Source: Jeotgalibacillus alimentarius
Lineage (GTDB): Bacteria; Bacillota; Bacilli; Bacillales; Jeotgalibacillaceae
DNA length: 64,000 nucleotides
Assembly: GCF_000829445.1 (NCBI RefSeq)
Contig: NZ_JXRQ01000018.1
Location: 124,001-188,000 of the forward strand
Direction of reading: 5' to 3'
Below the pieces are notes generated by a model. It did not search any database, was not told where the DNA came from, and saw nothing but the letters and a program-made list of their open reading frames with translations. The position numbers and the translations under genes are program-made. Positions 1-8,683 of the stretch are shown piece after piece (positions within the stretch are counted from its first letter, which is position 1; each line of letters begins with the position of its first letter).

Positions 1-1075
1 GTTCATGTATCTTTGCGAGTTCGATCGCTGATTCTCTTTGCTCTCTTGGGGTACCGTATTCAAGAGTCACTTCAAAAAGGGAAATAGCCCGCTCAAAGTG
101 CTCCTGTTTTTTGTAATCCATTGCTAAATAAAAGGCAGCTGAAGGGTTTTGGTCCATTTCAAATGATGCTTTCAGATAGTCACTTGAGATTTTCTGTTCC
201 CCTTCTTTTTTGTACCATTTTCCTGCTTCAAGTTTTTCACTGCTGTTCTGATTTTCATCGTTTCCAAGCAGCTGGCCCGAAATATGAGCATATAAAGTAA
301 TCAGTGATAATATATCTTTTTCATTATGTTCAAGTACTTTTAACATACCTTCAGGATCTTTTCTCTCCACAAAATCAAAATAAATAGCAGGTGCGAGATA
401 GCCGGGAATGTCTTCTTTTCTTTCAAACCCAAGCTTTTCTTCTTCAATACTTTTAAGCTTTAATGATGCCATACTTGATTTCCATAAACGTTTTGCCGCG
501 TGGTATAAGTCAAAGTGGCCGGTTTCAGGAAGCTTCGGGACATGATTCCTGATTAATGTATGACGGGATTTAACCTGTGGCCAGTCAAATGATTTCCCAT
601 TAAAGGTCACCAGCATCTCATAATTGACGTTTTCAAGGAAGCTGAGATATAAAGCTACTTCATTTGAGGGGTCAGTTAATATATGCTGTTTTAAAATGAT
701 TTTCTCACCATCAAACCGGGCATATCCCAAAAGAAAAATTGTTGTACCTGTACCACTGAGGCCGGTTGTTTCAGTATCAAAAAAGAATAAATCCTCTGCT
801 TTATACCCTTTTGCGGATAGCGAATGATTGAAATCACTTTTGTTCCACGCCTCAACTGCTTTGAGTAAAGATGAAAGCTCGAACTGACCATGTAAGTGAT
901 CTAATTCAAAATGGACTTCTCTGATCAGACAAAATTGATCTTCAAATTCATACACCGAAGTATCGTGATCAGTCCATACATCCAGAAAAGGGAGCTTTTC
1001 TGTCTGAAAAACTGGTTTTTGCGGAGTCTGTTTGATATGAGGCTTCATGCGCTCCAGCTTTTTTTTAAAGTTCAT
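1..1075 (-). CDS. mrfB: MrfB (YprB) RNase H-like exonuclease, 3' end beyond window
   Basis: The minus-strand frame is open from an ATG at 1075 to the left edge, so about 358 residues are seen and the C-terminus is cut off. The protein starts MNFKKKLERM. Near residues 95-100 it has DTETTG, the first acidic motif of a DEDD/RNase H-fold exonuclease, and the later TFNGKSFDWP and HFDLY stretches match the same fold. The visible C-terminal part (EKDILSLITLYAHISGQLL and onward) looks helical and TPR-like. In B. subtilis YprB (MrfB) acts with helicase YprA (MrfA) to repair mitomycin C damage. Its start overlaps the end of mrfA by 11 bases, so the two are translationally coupled. Identity rests on motifs plus this partner. 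Confidence 0.88.
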   Translation of the reverse strand, partial: MNFKKKLERMKPHIKQTPQKPVFQTEKLPFLDVWTDHDTSVYEFEDQFCLIREVHFELDHLHGQFELSSLLKAVEAWNKSDFNHSLSAKGYKAEDLFFFDTETTGLSGTGTTIFLLGYARFDGEKIILKQHILTDPSNEVALYLSFLENVNYEMLVTFNGKSFDWPQVKSRHTLIRNHVPKLPETGHFDLYHAAKRLWKSSMASLKLKSIEEEKLGFERKEDIPGYLAPAIYFDFVERKDPEGMLKVLEHNEKDILSLITLYAHISGQLLGNDENQNSSEKLEAGKWYKKEGEQKISSDYLKASFEMDQNPSAAFYLAMDYKKQEHFERAISLFEVTLEYGTPREQRESAIELAKIHE

Positions 1076-3356
1076 GCTGGTTACTCTCCATCGCCTCTGC
1101 AAAAAGCTTAAGCAGGATACCTGCATCTCTTTTACCGCCGGTCAGTGAAATTTCAGTTCCCACACATGATGGACAGCCTTCTTCACAGCTGCACCCGCGA
1201 ACCAGTCCTGCTGCCTCTGAAATAAGTGTGCTGCCGAGTTCATATACCTTTTCACTTAATCCGATGCCACCCGGATAACGGTCATAGATAAATATTGTAG
1301 GCAGCTGATTATGGACAGCTTTGACCTGAGGGGTAATCTGAATATCCTGAGGATCACACATCACATGAACAGGAACAATTGCTTTCAGCGCATGAGCAGC
1401 TCCGATCAGGCCCTGCTCCACTCTGTCATCAGTCATATCCTGAAGTTCTTCTTTTAATGAGAACCAGGATGCATTCGTGTGCAGTTCCTCTTCAGGCAGG
1501 TCAATTGGCCCTGAGCCGATATTTTCGTGCGTATCAAATTTGATTTTCTTAAAGATTGTAGCCATAGCCCTGACAGATACATCCCCATAAGAAACACGCG
1601 CAAGCTCTGTCTCACTGCTTTTGTCTTCCTCAAGGACAGACAGCTGTACAGCAAGGTTGGCATCAGTATAATAATCCACTTCAACCTCTCTGACAAAGGC
1701 TTTCTTTTCTTCCCAGTCCAGAAATTCCACCTGATACTGTACACCCTGATGTAAATAGATAGCTTCATCATGTAAAAGCGTCATTGCGCTGAAGCGATCC
1801 ATCTCACCAAGTACTTTATGTGCAGCCGTTTCAGTCTGATCAATAATCACAACATTTTCCTGAGAGGCAGACCTTAAACTGATGTTATGTGCAGGGAAAG
1901 CATCATTCATCCAGTGCCATTTCCCCCTGGATTTGTGGAGCACTCTTTCTTCAGTCAAGTACTCAAGCAGATCTTCCGGATCTACATCCCCAAAGTGTTC
2001 TCCTTCTTTGAATGGAAGTTCAAATGCAGCACATTTCAGGTGATCAAGCATGATAATAATGTTTTCCGGGTTAATTCTCGCTGTTTCAGGACTTGCCTCC
2101 AGAAAATAATCGGGATGCTGAATGACGAACTGATCCAGTGGACTAGAACTGGCCACCATCAGGATCAACGCTTCGCCCTGTCTGCGGCCTGCCCGTCCGG
2201 CCTGCTGCCATGCACTTGCAATCGTGCCTGGATATCCTGTCATGACACAGGCCTGAAGCTGACCGATATCGACGCCAAGCTCAAGTGCATTCGTACTGAC
2301 GACTCCATATACATCCCCGGTTCTCAGCCCTTTTTCAATTTCTCTACGCTGAGTTGGCAAGTAGCCCCCACGATACCCCCTGATGGATTTTGGACCAAGC
2401 TCATTTTTAACCAGTTCCTGTAAGTAAGTCAGGATTATTTCAACCCGCACCCTGCTTCTGGCAAATACAATGGTCTGTATTTTTTCTTTCAGTAATAACC
2501 CTGCAATCCGTCTGACTTCAAGGGTTGCACTTCTTCTGATATTCATCTGGTGATTCACGACCGGTGGATTATAAAATACAAAATGCTTTTTAGCAGATGG
2601 AGCTCCATTCCGGTCGATTAATTGCATTTGTTTTCCTGTCAATTTTTCAGCAAGTTCTTTCGGGTTGGCAATTGTCGCGGATGTACATATAAAAATAGGA
2701 TCACTGCCATAAAAAGAGCAGATTCTCTTTAACCTTTTGATAACATTGGCTACGTGACTACCAAATACACCTCTGTATATATGAAGCTCATCTATCACGA
2801 CATATTTCAGGTTTTCAAATAACGATACCCATTTTGTGTGATGAGGAAGTATAGCTGAATGAAGCATATCAGGATTTGTAATGACAATATGGCCTGCTTT
2901 ACGGACTTTTTGTCTGATTCCAGCAGGTGTGTCACCATCATAGGTATAGGAATTAATTGACGCTTCAGCAAGTTCTAGTAACTCGTTCAGTTCTGCTTTC
3001 TGATCCTGTGCAAGTGCTTTAGTCGGAAAAATATATAAAGCCCTGCTATGCTTATTATTCATAATCTGCTGGATAACCGGCAAATTATAACAAAGCGTTT
3101 TACCTGATGCAGTCGGTGTAACCGCTGTAATAGATTTCCCATCAGATACTGCCTGGTACGCCTCAGCCTGATGAGAATAAAGCCTGCCGATACCTCTTCT
3201 TTCAAGTGCTTTGGACAGATCCGGATGTATTTGATCAGGAAGCGGTGCATACACCGCTTCCTTCGGTTCAATTGTGTGCCATTTAATAATTTGACTTGCG
3301 ATTTCTTTATCGTTTCTAAAATTTTCTGCGATTTCGCTAAGTGTTTTTTTACGCAT
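1065..3356 (-). CDS. mrfA: MrfA (YprA) DEAD/DEAH-family helicase
   Basis: A 763-residue superfamily 2 helicase. Walker A is PTASGKT at 81-87 and the DExH box is DELH at 189-192. Helicase motif VI is visible as QQAGRAGRRQG in the second RecA domain. The C-terminus carries a DUF1998-type cysteine cluster, CSCEEGCPSC at 722-731, as in the four-cysteine metal site of MrfA. The family translocates 3'-5' and works with the exonuclease MrfB in excision of mitomycin C lesions independently of UvrABC (known for B. subtilis). Length is close to the B. subtilis protein. It is first in a two-gene operon with mrfB and sits behind a sigma-A-like promoter overlapped by a LexA-like box. Confidence 0.93.
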   Translation of the reverse strand: MRKKTLSEIAENFRNDKEIASQIIKWHTIEPKEAVYAPLPDQIHPDLSKALERRGIGRLYSHQAEAYQAVSDGKSITAVTPTASGKTLCYNLPVIQQIMNNKHSRALYIFPTKALAQDQKAELNELLELAEASINSYTYDGDTPAGIRQKVRKAGHIVITNPDMLHSAILPHHTKWVSLFENLKYVVIDELHIYRGVFGSHVANVIKRLKRICSFYGSDPIFICTSATIANPKELAEKLTGKQMQLIDRNGAPSAKKHFVFYNPPVVNHQMNIRRSATLEVRRIAGLLLKEKIQTIVFARSRVRVEIILTYLQELVKNELGPKSIRGYRGGYLPTQRREIEKGLRTGDVYGVVSTNALELGVDIGQLQACVMTGYPGTIASAWQQAGRAGRRQGEALILMVASSSPLDQFVIQHPDYFLEASPETARINPENIIIMLDHLKCAAFELPFKEGEHFGDVDPEDLLEYLTEERVLHKSRGKWHWMNDAFPAHNISLRSASQENVVIIDQTETAAHKVLGEMDRFSAMTLLHDEAIYLHQGVQYQVEFLDWEEKKAFVREVEVDYYTDANLAVQLSVLEEDKSSETELARVSYGDVSVRAMATIFKKIKFDTHENIGSGPIDLPEEELHTNASWFSLKEELQDMTDDRVEQGLIGAAHALKAIVPVHVMCDPQDIQITPQVKAVHNQLPTIFIYDRYPGGIGLSEKVYELGSTLISEAAGLVRGCSCEEGCPSCVGTEISLTGGKRDAGILLKLFAEAMESNQHEL

Positions 3357-3375
3357 AGAACCACCTCATAGCACT

Positions 3376-3404
3376 ATTATACGAACGTATATTCTTTATA
3401 GCAA
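3376..3404 (-). promoter_or_regulatory. mrfAB promoter (sigma-A-like)
   Basis: Read on the minus strand, TTGCTA (3404-3399) and TATAAT (3381-3376) are separated by exactly 17 bases, and mrfA starts 19 bases downstream. The -10 hexamer is a perfect consensus match. Between the two hexamers lies a LexA-like palindrome. Confidence 0.7.
3382..3395. promoter_or_regulatory. candidate LexA (DinR) box in mrfAB promoter
   Basis: CGAACGTATATTCT matches the Bacillus LexA consensus CGAACRNRYGTTYC at 12 of 14 positions; the core is GAAC-N4-ATTC instead of GAAC-N4-GTTC. It fills the spacer between -35 and -10, an ideal place for repression. Functional assignment is inference from sequence and from the repair role of the operon. 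Confidence 0.5.
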
Positions 3405-3408
3405 ATTA

Positions 3409-3594
3409 CTACCGGAACACTCTGGTCAGGGACAGTATCAGCTGATTTGCCTGGCTGACTGTACTCATCACCTGATAGCAGGTTGACATAATATTATTAA
3501 CATCAACCCGAGGTTTTCCCGGTACTTGTTGTGGCGTCTGATCCTGTAAGGTCCTTGGGTCATAGGGAAGATTGCAAAACGGACAGTATTTCAT
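3409..3594 (-). CDS. small hypothetical protein, YppG-like C-terminus
   Basis: A 61-residue protein with a good ribosome site (GGGG, 7 bases before ATG). The N-terminus has MKYCPFCNLPYDP, a CxxC knuckle resembling half a zinc ribbon. The C-terminal half (VDVNNIMSTCYQVMSTVSQA and onward) resembles the end of YppG-type Bacillus proteins, the gene found at this place in B. subtilis. It lies between mrfA and yppE, all on one strand. Function is unknown. With only one CxxC pair, metal binding would need dimerisation. Confidence 0.55.
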   Translation of the reverse strand: MKYCPFCNLPYDPRTLQDQTPQQVPGKPRVDVNNIMSTCYQVMSTVSQANQLILSLTRVFR

Positions 3595-3623
3595 AGCTGA
3601 TCCCCTTTTTAAACAGCATATGC

Positions 3624-3998
3624 CTATTCAACAGAAGAGTGACTGGTTAATAGATCTCTGAGCTGTTCAAGTACATATAAGCTTGATTGTACGTAGCTTT
3701 TAAACCGTTTGTAGCTTGTTTCCGGGAAAAAGCACTGTACAACAATCAATTCAAGATTTTCGGCTGTAGCGGCGATTTGATTCTGATGTATATTTTTTTT
3801 CGGATAACGGATCAGATAATCTGAAGCTTCTTTTTTCCACTGATTTAAAATGACATGCGCCTGATCAGCGAAAGGCTTGACCTCCTGATAAAAATCTCCT
3901 TTTTCACCTGTTTCCCTTCTCTGGTTATATTGTTCATCTGCATCATGAGTTATTTGAATCAGCTGAACTGTCTGCTGATAGATATGTTCAAATTTCAT
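3624..3998 (-). CDS. yppE: YppE family protein (DUF1798)
   Basis: A 124-residue, largely helical, cytoplasmic protein beginning MKFEHIYQQTVQLI. Length (B. subtilis YppE has 123 residues), composition and position next to recU match YppE, a four-helix-bundle protein of unknown function. The start has a GAGGTGG ribosome site. It is divergent from recU, with a 147-base intergenic region. Confidence 0.75.
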   Translation of the reverse strand: MKFEHIYQQTVQLIQITHDADEQYNQRRETGEKGDFYQEVKPFADQAHVILNQWKKEASDYLIRYPKKNIHQNQIAATAENLELIVVQCFFPETSYKRFKSYVQSSLYVLEQLRDLLTSHSSVE

Positions 3999-4098
3999 TT
4001 ATTCCACCTCAATCCTTGTATGGTGCTATTTTAACAAACGAAACCGATCATGTAACTTCTTTGCATGTCAGTTCGTCTAATAGTCAGACCTCTGCAGT

Positions 4099-4125
4099 TT
4101 GAGCTGATAAGGCTTGTGGTATGAT
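4099..4125 (+). promoter_or_regulatory. recU-ponA promoter candidate (extended -10)
   Basis: TTGAGC (4099-4104) and TATGAT (4120-4125) are 15 bases apart. The short spacing is partly compensated by a TGG directly before the -10 (extended -10). The implied start site is only about 14 bases before the recU ATG. Confidence 0.4.
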
Positions 4126-4145
4126 GTTCAGGTGAGGTGTTACGT

Positions 4146-4769
4146 ATGGAATTTCATTATCCCAACGGAAAAAAATTCAGTCCTAAGAATAAAACAGTTA
4201 AGAAAGCACAGGAAAAATCGTTTTCTCATGGAAAAAGAGGAATGACCCTCGAAGAAGATCTGAATGAAACGAATGATTATTATGTGGAAACAGGTAAAGC
4301 AGTGATTCACAAAAAGCCTGTTCCTGTTCAGATTGTCACAGTGGACTATCCCAAGAGAAGCGCAGCTGTCATTAAGGAAGCTTACTTTAAGCAGGCATCT
4401 ACTACTGACTATAATGGTGTATATAATGGCTATTATATTGATTTTGAAGCAAAGGAAACAAGAAACCGCACATCTTTTCCGCTTCAGAATTTTCACCAGC
4501 ACCAGCTTGACCACATGCAGCAGGTTACAAAACAGAGTGGCATTGCTTTTGTCATTATCAGGTTTTCAATGACTGAGGAGATCTATCTGCTGCCTTATGA
4601 GCGCCTGCAATACTTCTGGGAAAGAATGCAAAGCGGCGGCAGAAAGTCTATGAAGAAAGAGGAAATTGAGGAATCCGGTTACTTTATTCCTTTGGGCTTG
4701 CAACCGAGGATAGATTACCTTAAAATTATTGATCATTTGCTTGAAGAGCTTTTGAAAGAGAGGAATTAA
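4146..4769 (+). CDS. recU: RecU Holliday junction resolvase
   Basis: A 207-residue resolvase that cuts four-way junctions during recombination and chromosome segregation. It follows B. subtilis RecU closely: [13 protein letters not shown] near the N-terminus, [20 protein letters not shown], and the metal-binding DFEAKE of the nuclease core. I chose the ATG at 4146 because AGGTGAGGTG lies 6-8 bases upstream and the protein then starts [11 protein letters not shown] like its relatives; a GTG nine bases upstream sits inside the ribosome site. It ends three bases before ponA, forming the conserved recU-ponA operon. Confidence 0.95.
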   Translation: MEFHYPNGKKFSPKNKTVKKAQEKSFSHGKRGMTLEEDLNETNDYYVETGKAVIHKKPVPVQIVTVDYPKRSAAVIKEAYFKQASTTDYNGVYNGYYIDFEAKETRNRTSFPLQNFHQHQLDHMQQVTKQSGIAFVIIRFSMTEEIYLLPYERLQYFWERMQSGGRKSMKKEEIEESGYFIPLGLQPRIDYLKIIDHLLEELLKERN

Positions 4770-4772
4770 CAA

Positions 4773-7496
4773 ATGGCTGATTATAAATCAAGGGAAGAAA
4801 AAAGAAATGCGCAAAAATCTTCTAAAAAGAAAACTAAAAAGAAAAAAGGATCAATTTTTAAAAAGATCCTGATTACAATTCTTGTAATAGGTGTTGCCGG
4901 ACTATTGTTTGGCGGTGGTCTATTTGCATATTATGCTTCACAGGCGCCTGAACTGAATGAAGAAGATTTTGTGGACCCCATTACGACTGAATTACTTGAT
5001 GTTAACGGTGACGTATTTGCAAAAATCGGAGCAGAGAACAGAGAGTTTGTCCCTTACGACGAAATTCCCCCGATGGTTGAGAACGCTGTACTTGCTATAG
5101 AAGATAACCGTTTTTATGAGCATCAGGGCGTCGATTTTTTCCGCCTGATGGGTGCGGTTCTTGCTAATATTACTGAAGGCTTCGGTGCTGAAGGTGCCAG
5201 CACACTGACTCAGCAGGTGATCAAGCAGTCAGTGCTGACGCCTGAAAAATCACTTGAGCGTAAAGCACAGGAAGCATGGCTTGCTTATCAGCTTGAGCAA
5301 GACTATGAAAAAGAAGAGATCTTTGAAATGTATGTAAACAAAATCTATTATTCAGACAGCATATATGGAATCAGAACGGCTTCTGAATATTATTTTGATG
5401 CTGACCTTGCTGATCTTCAGCTGCATCAGGCTGCCCTTTTAGCAGGATTGCCACAGCGTCCTAATGCCTATAATCCATATGAAAACCCTGAGCTTGCGAA
5501 AGAGCGTCGTGATATCGTATTAAGACAAATGCATAATCACGGCAAAATCTCAGAAGAAGAAATGACTCAGGCGATTGAAACGGATATTACAGATGGCCTT
5601 GTAGACCGTAGTGAAGGGTCCGGTAATCCAAGACAGCAGCTTGCTGCAGAAGAATCAAAATATGATGCTTTTGTAGATGTTGTACTCGATGAATTGGAAA
5701 GCTTAGAAGATGTTAATCCTTATGAAGACGGACTGACAATCAATACAACACTGAACCCTGAAGCACAAACAGTTGTTGAAAATACATTAAATGATGGAAG
5801 CATTCAGTTTCCTGCTGATATGAATGGCATGATATCACAAGCTGGTGTAACACTGCTTGACACGCAAACAGGTGCTATCAGAGCGATTGGCGGTGGACGC
5901 GGTTATGGTGACGAAGTAAAAAGAGGTTATAACTTCGCTACAGATATTAATCGTCAGCCCGGATCAGCGATCAAGCCATTGCTTGATTATGCTCCGGCAA
6001 TTGAATACTTGGACTGGTCTACTGCTCACACGTTAGTTGATGAACCATATGAGTATTCCGACGGATTTGCACCAAATAACTATGATGGTCAGTTCAAAGG
6101 GCCTATGACGATGAGAGATGCACTTGCTGACTCAAGGAACATTACAGCAATTAAGGCTTATATGGAAGTCGGCCAGGAGCAGGGTACACAGTTTTTAAGA
6201 GACCTTGGCTGGAATTTTGAAACGAAAGCATGCGGGGACGTCCTGTGTGAAAGTGCTGCAATCGGCGGTGAACCGCGTACGAATACGCTTGAAATGGCAG
6301 GCGCCTACGCAGCATTCGGTAATAACGGTGTCTATAATGAACCATATTCAGTGACAAGCATTGAATTCAGAGATGGTTCTTCTATGGAGCTTGAATCAGA
6401 GTCGGAAGTTGTGATGAAAGATTCTACAGCCTATATGATGGCAGATATGCTGAAAGATGTATTAGCGTCTGGTGCGACTGGTGAACTGGCTCAGGTTAAT
6501 GGTTTGCCTCTTGCAGGCAAATCAGGAACGACTAACTATACAGCTGATCAGTTAAGGGACGGCAATATTCCTTCTAACGGCGCACCTGATTCATGGTTCG
6601 CCGGGTTTACGACTCAGTATACAGCAGCAGTATGGCTCGGATATGAGGATGACCAGGATGTCAATTACCTGTCACCACAGGACCGCTGGGTATCGCAATA
6701 CATTTTCAGAGATATCATGAGCGGTGTTCATGAAGGAATCGAGACACCTGATTTTGAAAAACCGGAGAGTGTTGTTGAAGTAGAAATCGAAAAAGGCACC
6801 TCCCCTGTTCAGCTCGCAAGTGAGTATACACCGAGTGATCAGAAATCGGTTGAATTATTTATCAGAGGCACTGAGCCGACTTCAGTTTCAGAGGAATACG
6901 TCATCCCGGATCTGCAGGCGCCTTCAAATCTGTTAGCAGCTTACAATGATGAAAACGGCATAATACAGCTGACATGGGATCACAGTCAGGATGAAAATGA
7001 TAATAGAGAAGTTGAATTTGAAGTACTGGTCAGTATTGATGGCGGTGAAGAAAGAGAGCTTGCTGTAACTGGACAAAACGGCTTAAATATCGAGCAGGTT
7101 CAGGAAGGTTCAACTTATACCTTCACTGTGACAGCCATTGCCGATGAAGAGCGCAGCAGTTCAGCAAATACTAATATTGAAATCGTCCGTTCTGAAGATG
7201 ATGATCAGAATGAAGATGAAGACAATGAACAGGAAAATGAAGAAAACGCTGAAGATCAAAACGAAAATCAGGAAGAACAAAATCCTGAAGATGAAAATAA
7301 TGAAAATGGAAACAACGAAGGCAACAATGGAGAAGGCAATAACGGCCAGGGTGATGGCCAGAACCAGAACGGTGGTCAGGAAGGCGGTAACGGAGACACT
7401 GGTGGACAGGATGGAGAAGATACCGGTGGAGATGACAATCCGGATGAACCTGCTGAAGGAGCATCTGAAGGAGATAACAGTGATAATGAACAATAA
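4773..7496 (+). CDS. ponA: penicillin-binding protein 1A/1B (class A, bifunctional)
   Basis: A 907-residue bifunctional peptidoglycan synthase. It has a basic cytoplasmic N-terminus and a membrane anchor at about 31-54. The glycosyltransferase domain shows EDNRFYEH at 110-117 (catalytic Glu110) and GASTLTQQ at 141-148. The transpeptidase domain has SAIK at 398-401 (nucleophile Ser398), SRN at 454-456 and KSGT at 583-586. A fibronectin type III-like segment follows at about 715-800. The last ~100 residues are a low-complexity tail, first Glu/Asp/Asn-rich and then Gly/Asn/Gln/Asp-rich. All catalytic motifs are intact. It is co-transcribed with recU and ends at a strong terminator shared with ypoC. 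Confidence 0.96.
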   Translation: MADYKSREEKRNAQKSSKKKTKKKKGSIFKKILITILVIGVAGLLFGGGLFAYYASQAPELNEEDFVDPITTELLDVNGDVFAKIGAENREFVPYDEIPPMVENAVLAIEDNRFYEHQGVDFFRLMGAVLANITEGFGAEGASTLTQQVIKQSVLTPEKSLERKAQEAWLAYQLEQDYEKEEIFEMYVNKIYYSDSIYGIRTASEYYFDADLADLQLHQAALLAGLPQRPNAYNPYENPELAKERRDIVLRQMHNHGKISEEEMTQAIETDITDGLVDRSEGSGNPRQQLAAEESKYDAFVDVVLDELESLEDVNPYEDGLTINTTLNPEAQTVVENTLNDGSIQFPADMNGMISQAGVTLLDTQTGAIRAIGGGRGYGDEVKRGYNFATDINRQPGSAIKPLLDYAPAIEYLDWSTAHTLVDEPYEYSDGFAPNNYDGQFKGPMTMRDALADSRNITAIKAYMEVGQEQGTQFLRDLGWNFETKACGDVLCESAAIGGEPRTNTLEMAGAYAAFGNNGVYNEPYSVTSIEFRDGSSMELESESEVVMKDSTAYMMADMLKDVLASGATGELAQVNGLPLAGKSGTTNYTADQLRDGNIPSNGAPDSWFAGFTTQYTAAVWLGYEDDQDVNYLSPQDRWVSQYIFRDIMSGVHEGIETPDFEKPESVVEVEIEKGTSPVQLASEYTPSDQKSVELFIRGTEPTSVSEEYVIPDLQAPSNLLAAYNDENGIIQLTWDHSQDENDNREVEFEVLVSIDGGEERELAVTGQNGLNIEQVQEGSTYTFTVTAIADEERSSSANTNIEIVRSEDDDQNEDEDNEQENEENAEDQNENQEEQNPEDENNENGNNEGNNGEGNNGQGDGQNQNGGQEGGNGDTGGQDGEDTGGDDNPDEPAEGASEGDNSDNEQ

Positions 7497-7497
7497 A

Positions 7498-7530
7498 AAG
7501 AAAGCGCGGAGCTTAACCGCGCTTTCTTTT
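7498..7530. terminator. bidirectional terminator between ponA and ypoC
   Basis: AAAGCGCGG (7501-7509) pairs with CCGCGCTTT (7517-7525) over a 7-base loop, flanked by an A-rich stretch on the left and a T-rich one on the right, so it can work both ways. The right arm also encodes the last codons of ypoC, and the ypoC stop lies in the loop. Confidence 0.85.
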
Positions 7531-8007
7531 TCTCATTGCATGAAATTTAGCTGAGGTCTTATTTAACTCACGAAACATCTCATCAAGCTGGATATACGAA
7601 AAGTACACAGCCGGACGCTTCATGACAAATGAAATCCTTTCATGAGCATTCATAATTGATACTTCGAAGTTTTTCAGATCTTCCTCCCATGAAGTAAAAG
7701 AAACATGCTGCTCGTTACTCCAATATAACAGAGTAAAAAATAAGGACAGTCCTTTCACCATTGAGTCATATGTCTGATCTGCACGTCCTTCAAACAATGG
7801 CTTCATTTCAGCCGAAAGGGTATCCCACTCAAGATTAATCAATTTTGTCCACCGGTCAATATCTTCCCAAGGCTTTATCTGTTGATCAAGGTAGAATAGA
7901 TCAGGACCAAAATGATGTTCAAATAAAAATGCCTCATTTATCTCCACTTCGGTTGTTTCTCTGTAAAACAAAGGGTGTTTGTATTGTGCAGGAACAGTTA
8001 TTTTCAT
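7513..8007 (-). CDS. ypoC: YpoC family protein
   Basis: A 164-residue cytoplasmic protein without recognisable catalytic motifs; aromatic- and acid-rich, with a basic end (MRKRKRG). Its place between ponA and nth and its length match B. subtilis YpoC, whose function is unknown. Its ATG overlaps the nth stop (ATGA), so it is the last gene of the dnaD-nth-ypoC unit. The stop codon falls inside the convergent ponA terminator. Confidence 0.75.
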   Translation of the reverse strand: MKITVPAQYKHPLFYRETTEVEINEAFLFEHHFGPDLFYLDQQIKPWEDIDRWTKLINLEWDTLSAEMKPLFEGRADQTYDSMVKGLSLFFTLLYWSNEQHVSFTSWEEDLKNFEVSIMNAHERISFVMKRPAVYFSYIQLDEMFRELNKTSAKFHAMRKRKRG

Positions 8008-8669
8008 GTCATTAACTCCTGATTATTTTTCTTTTGACGTTTCTTTCCTTCCCTGCACAAATGAAGGAGTGGACAATTTACGCAGTCAGGTCTCTGTGCT
8101 TTACAATGATATCTGCCAAAAAAGATCATTCTGTGGTGAGTAACAGACCATTCATCTTTTGGAACCTTTCTCATCAATGTCTGTTCCACCTCGAGCACAG
8201 AATCCTTCCACCTGCAAATCCCAAGCCTTTTTGATATCCGTTCCACATGTGTATCCACTGCAATCGCAGGCCAGTCAAACGCCACGGACATCACGACATT
8301 TGCTGTTTTACGGCCAACTCCGGGTAAGGTTGTCAGCTCTTTATGATCGGCAGGAATTTCGCCGTTATAATGCTCTATCAATCTTTCACACAGATTACGG
8401 ATATGCTTGGCTTTATTTCTATAAAGTCCAATTGAGCGGATATCATTTTGCAATTCTTCAAGTGATACTTCCAGGTAATCTTCAGGTGTTTTATATTTTT
8501 TGAATAATTCTGCTGTCACTTTATTAACGAGCGCATCTGTACATTGCGCAGATAATAATACGGCAATTGTCAATTCAAAAGCATTTTCATGAATTAATTC
8601 ACAATGAGCATCAGGAAACATTTTTTCCATTTCATCGAGACACTCTCTGATTTGGATTTTAGTCAGCAT
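8004..8669 (-). CDS. nth: endonuclease III (DNA glycosylase/AP lyase)
   Basis: A 221-residue base-excision repair enzyme that removes oxidised pyrimidines and nicks the abasic site. The helix-hairpin-helix LPGVGRKTA at 115-123 includes the catalytic Lys121, the catalytic Asp is Asp139 (AVDTHV), and the [4Fe-4S] ligands are Cys189, Cys196, Cys199 and Cys205 in C-x6-C-x2-C-x5-C spacing. Everything needed is intact. It lies 14 bases after dnaD and overlaps ypoC, in the standard Bacillus order. Confidence 0.97.
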   Translation of the reverse strand: MLTKIQIRECLDEMEKMFPDAHCELIHENAFELTIAVLLSAQCTDALVNKVTAELFKKYKTPEDYLEVSLEELQNDIRSIGLYRNKAKHIRNLCERLIEHYNGEIPADHKELTTLPGVGRKTANVVMSVAFDWPAIAVDTHVERISKRLGICRWKDSVLEVEQTLMRKVPKDEWSVTHHRMIFFGRYHCKAQRPDCVNCPLLHLCREGKKRQKKNNQELMT

Positions 8670-8683
8670 ATCTTCACATCCTA

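Noticed and set aside
1887-2423. 178-codon plus-strand ORF opposite mrfA
   Set aside because: Composition is not protein-like, and it lies wholly within the conserved helicase gene without a start signal.
7138-7554. Overlapping plus- and minus-strand ORFs across the ponA tail
   Set aside because: They are shadows of the Asp/Glu/Asn-rich repeat codons (Met/Lys- or Phe/Ile-rich products), lack ribosome sites, and the ponA frame is clearly the coding one.
8159-8503. 114-codon plus-strand ORF opposite nth
   Set aside because: Lies antisense to a fully conserved gene; no ribosome site and no protein-like pattern.
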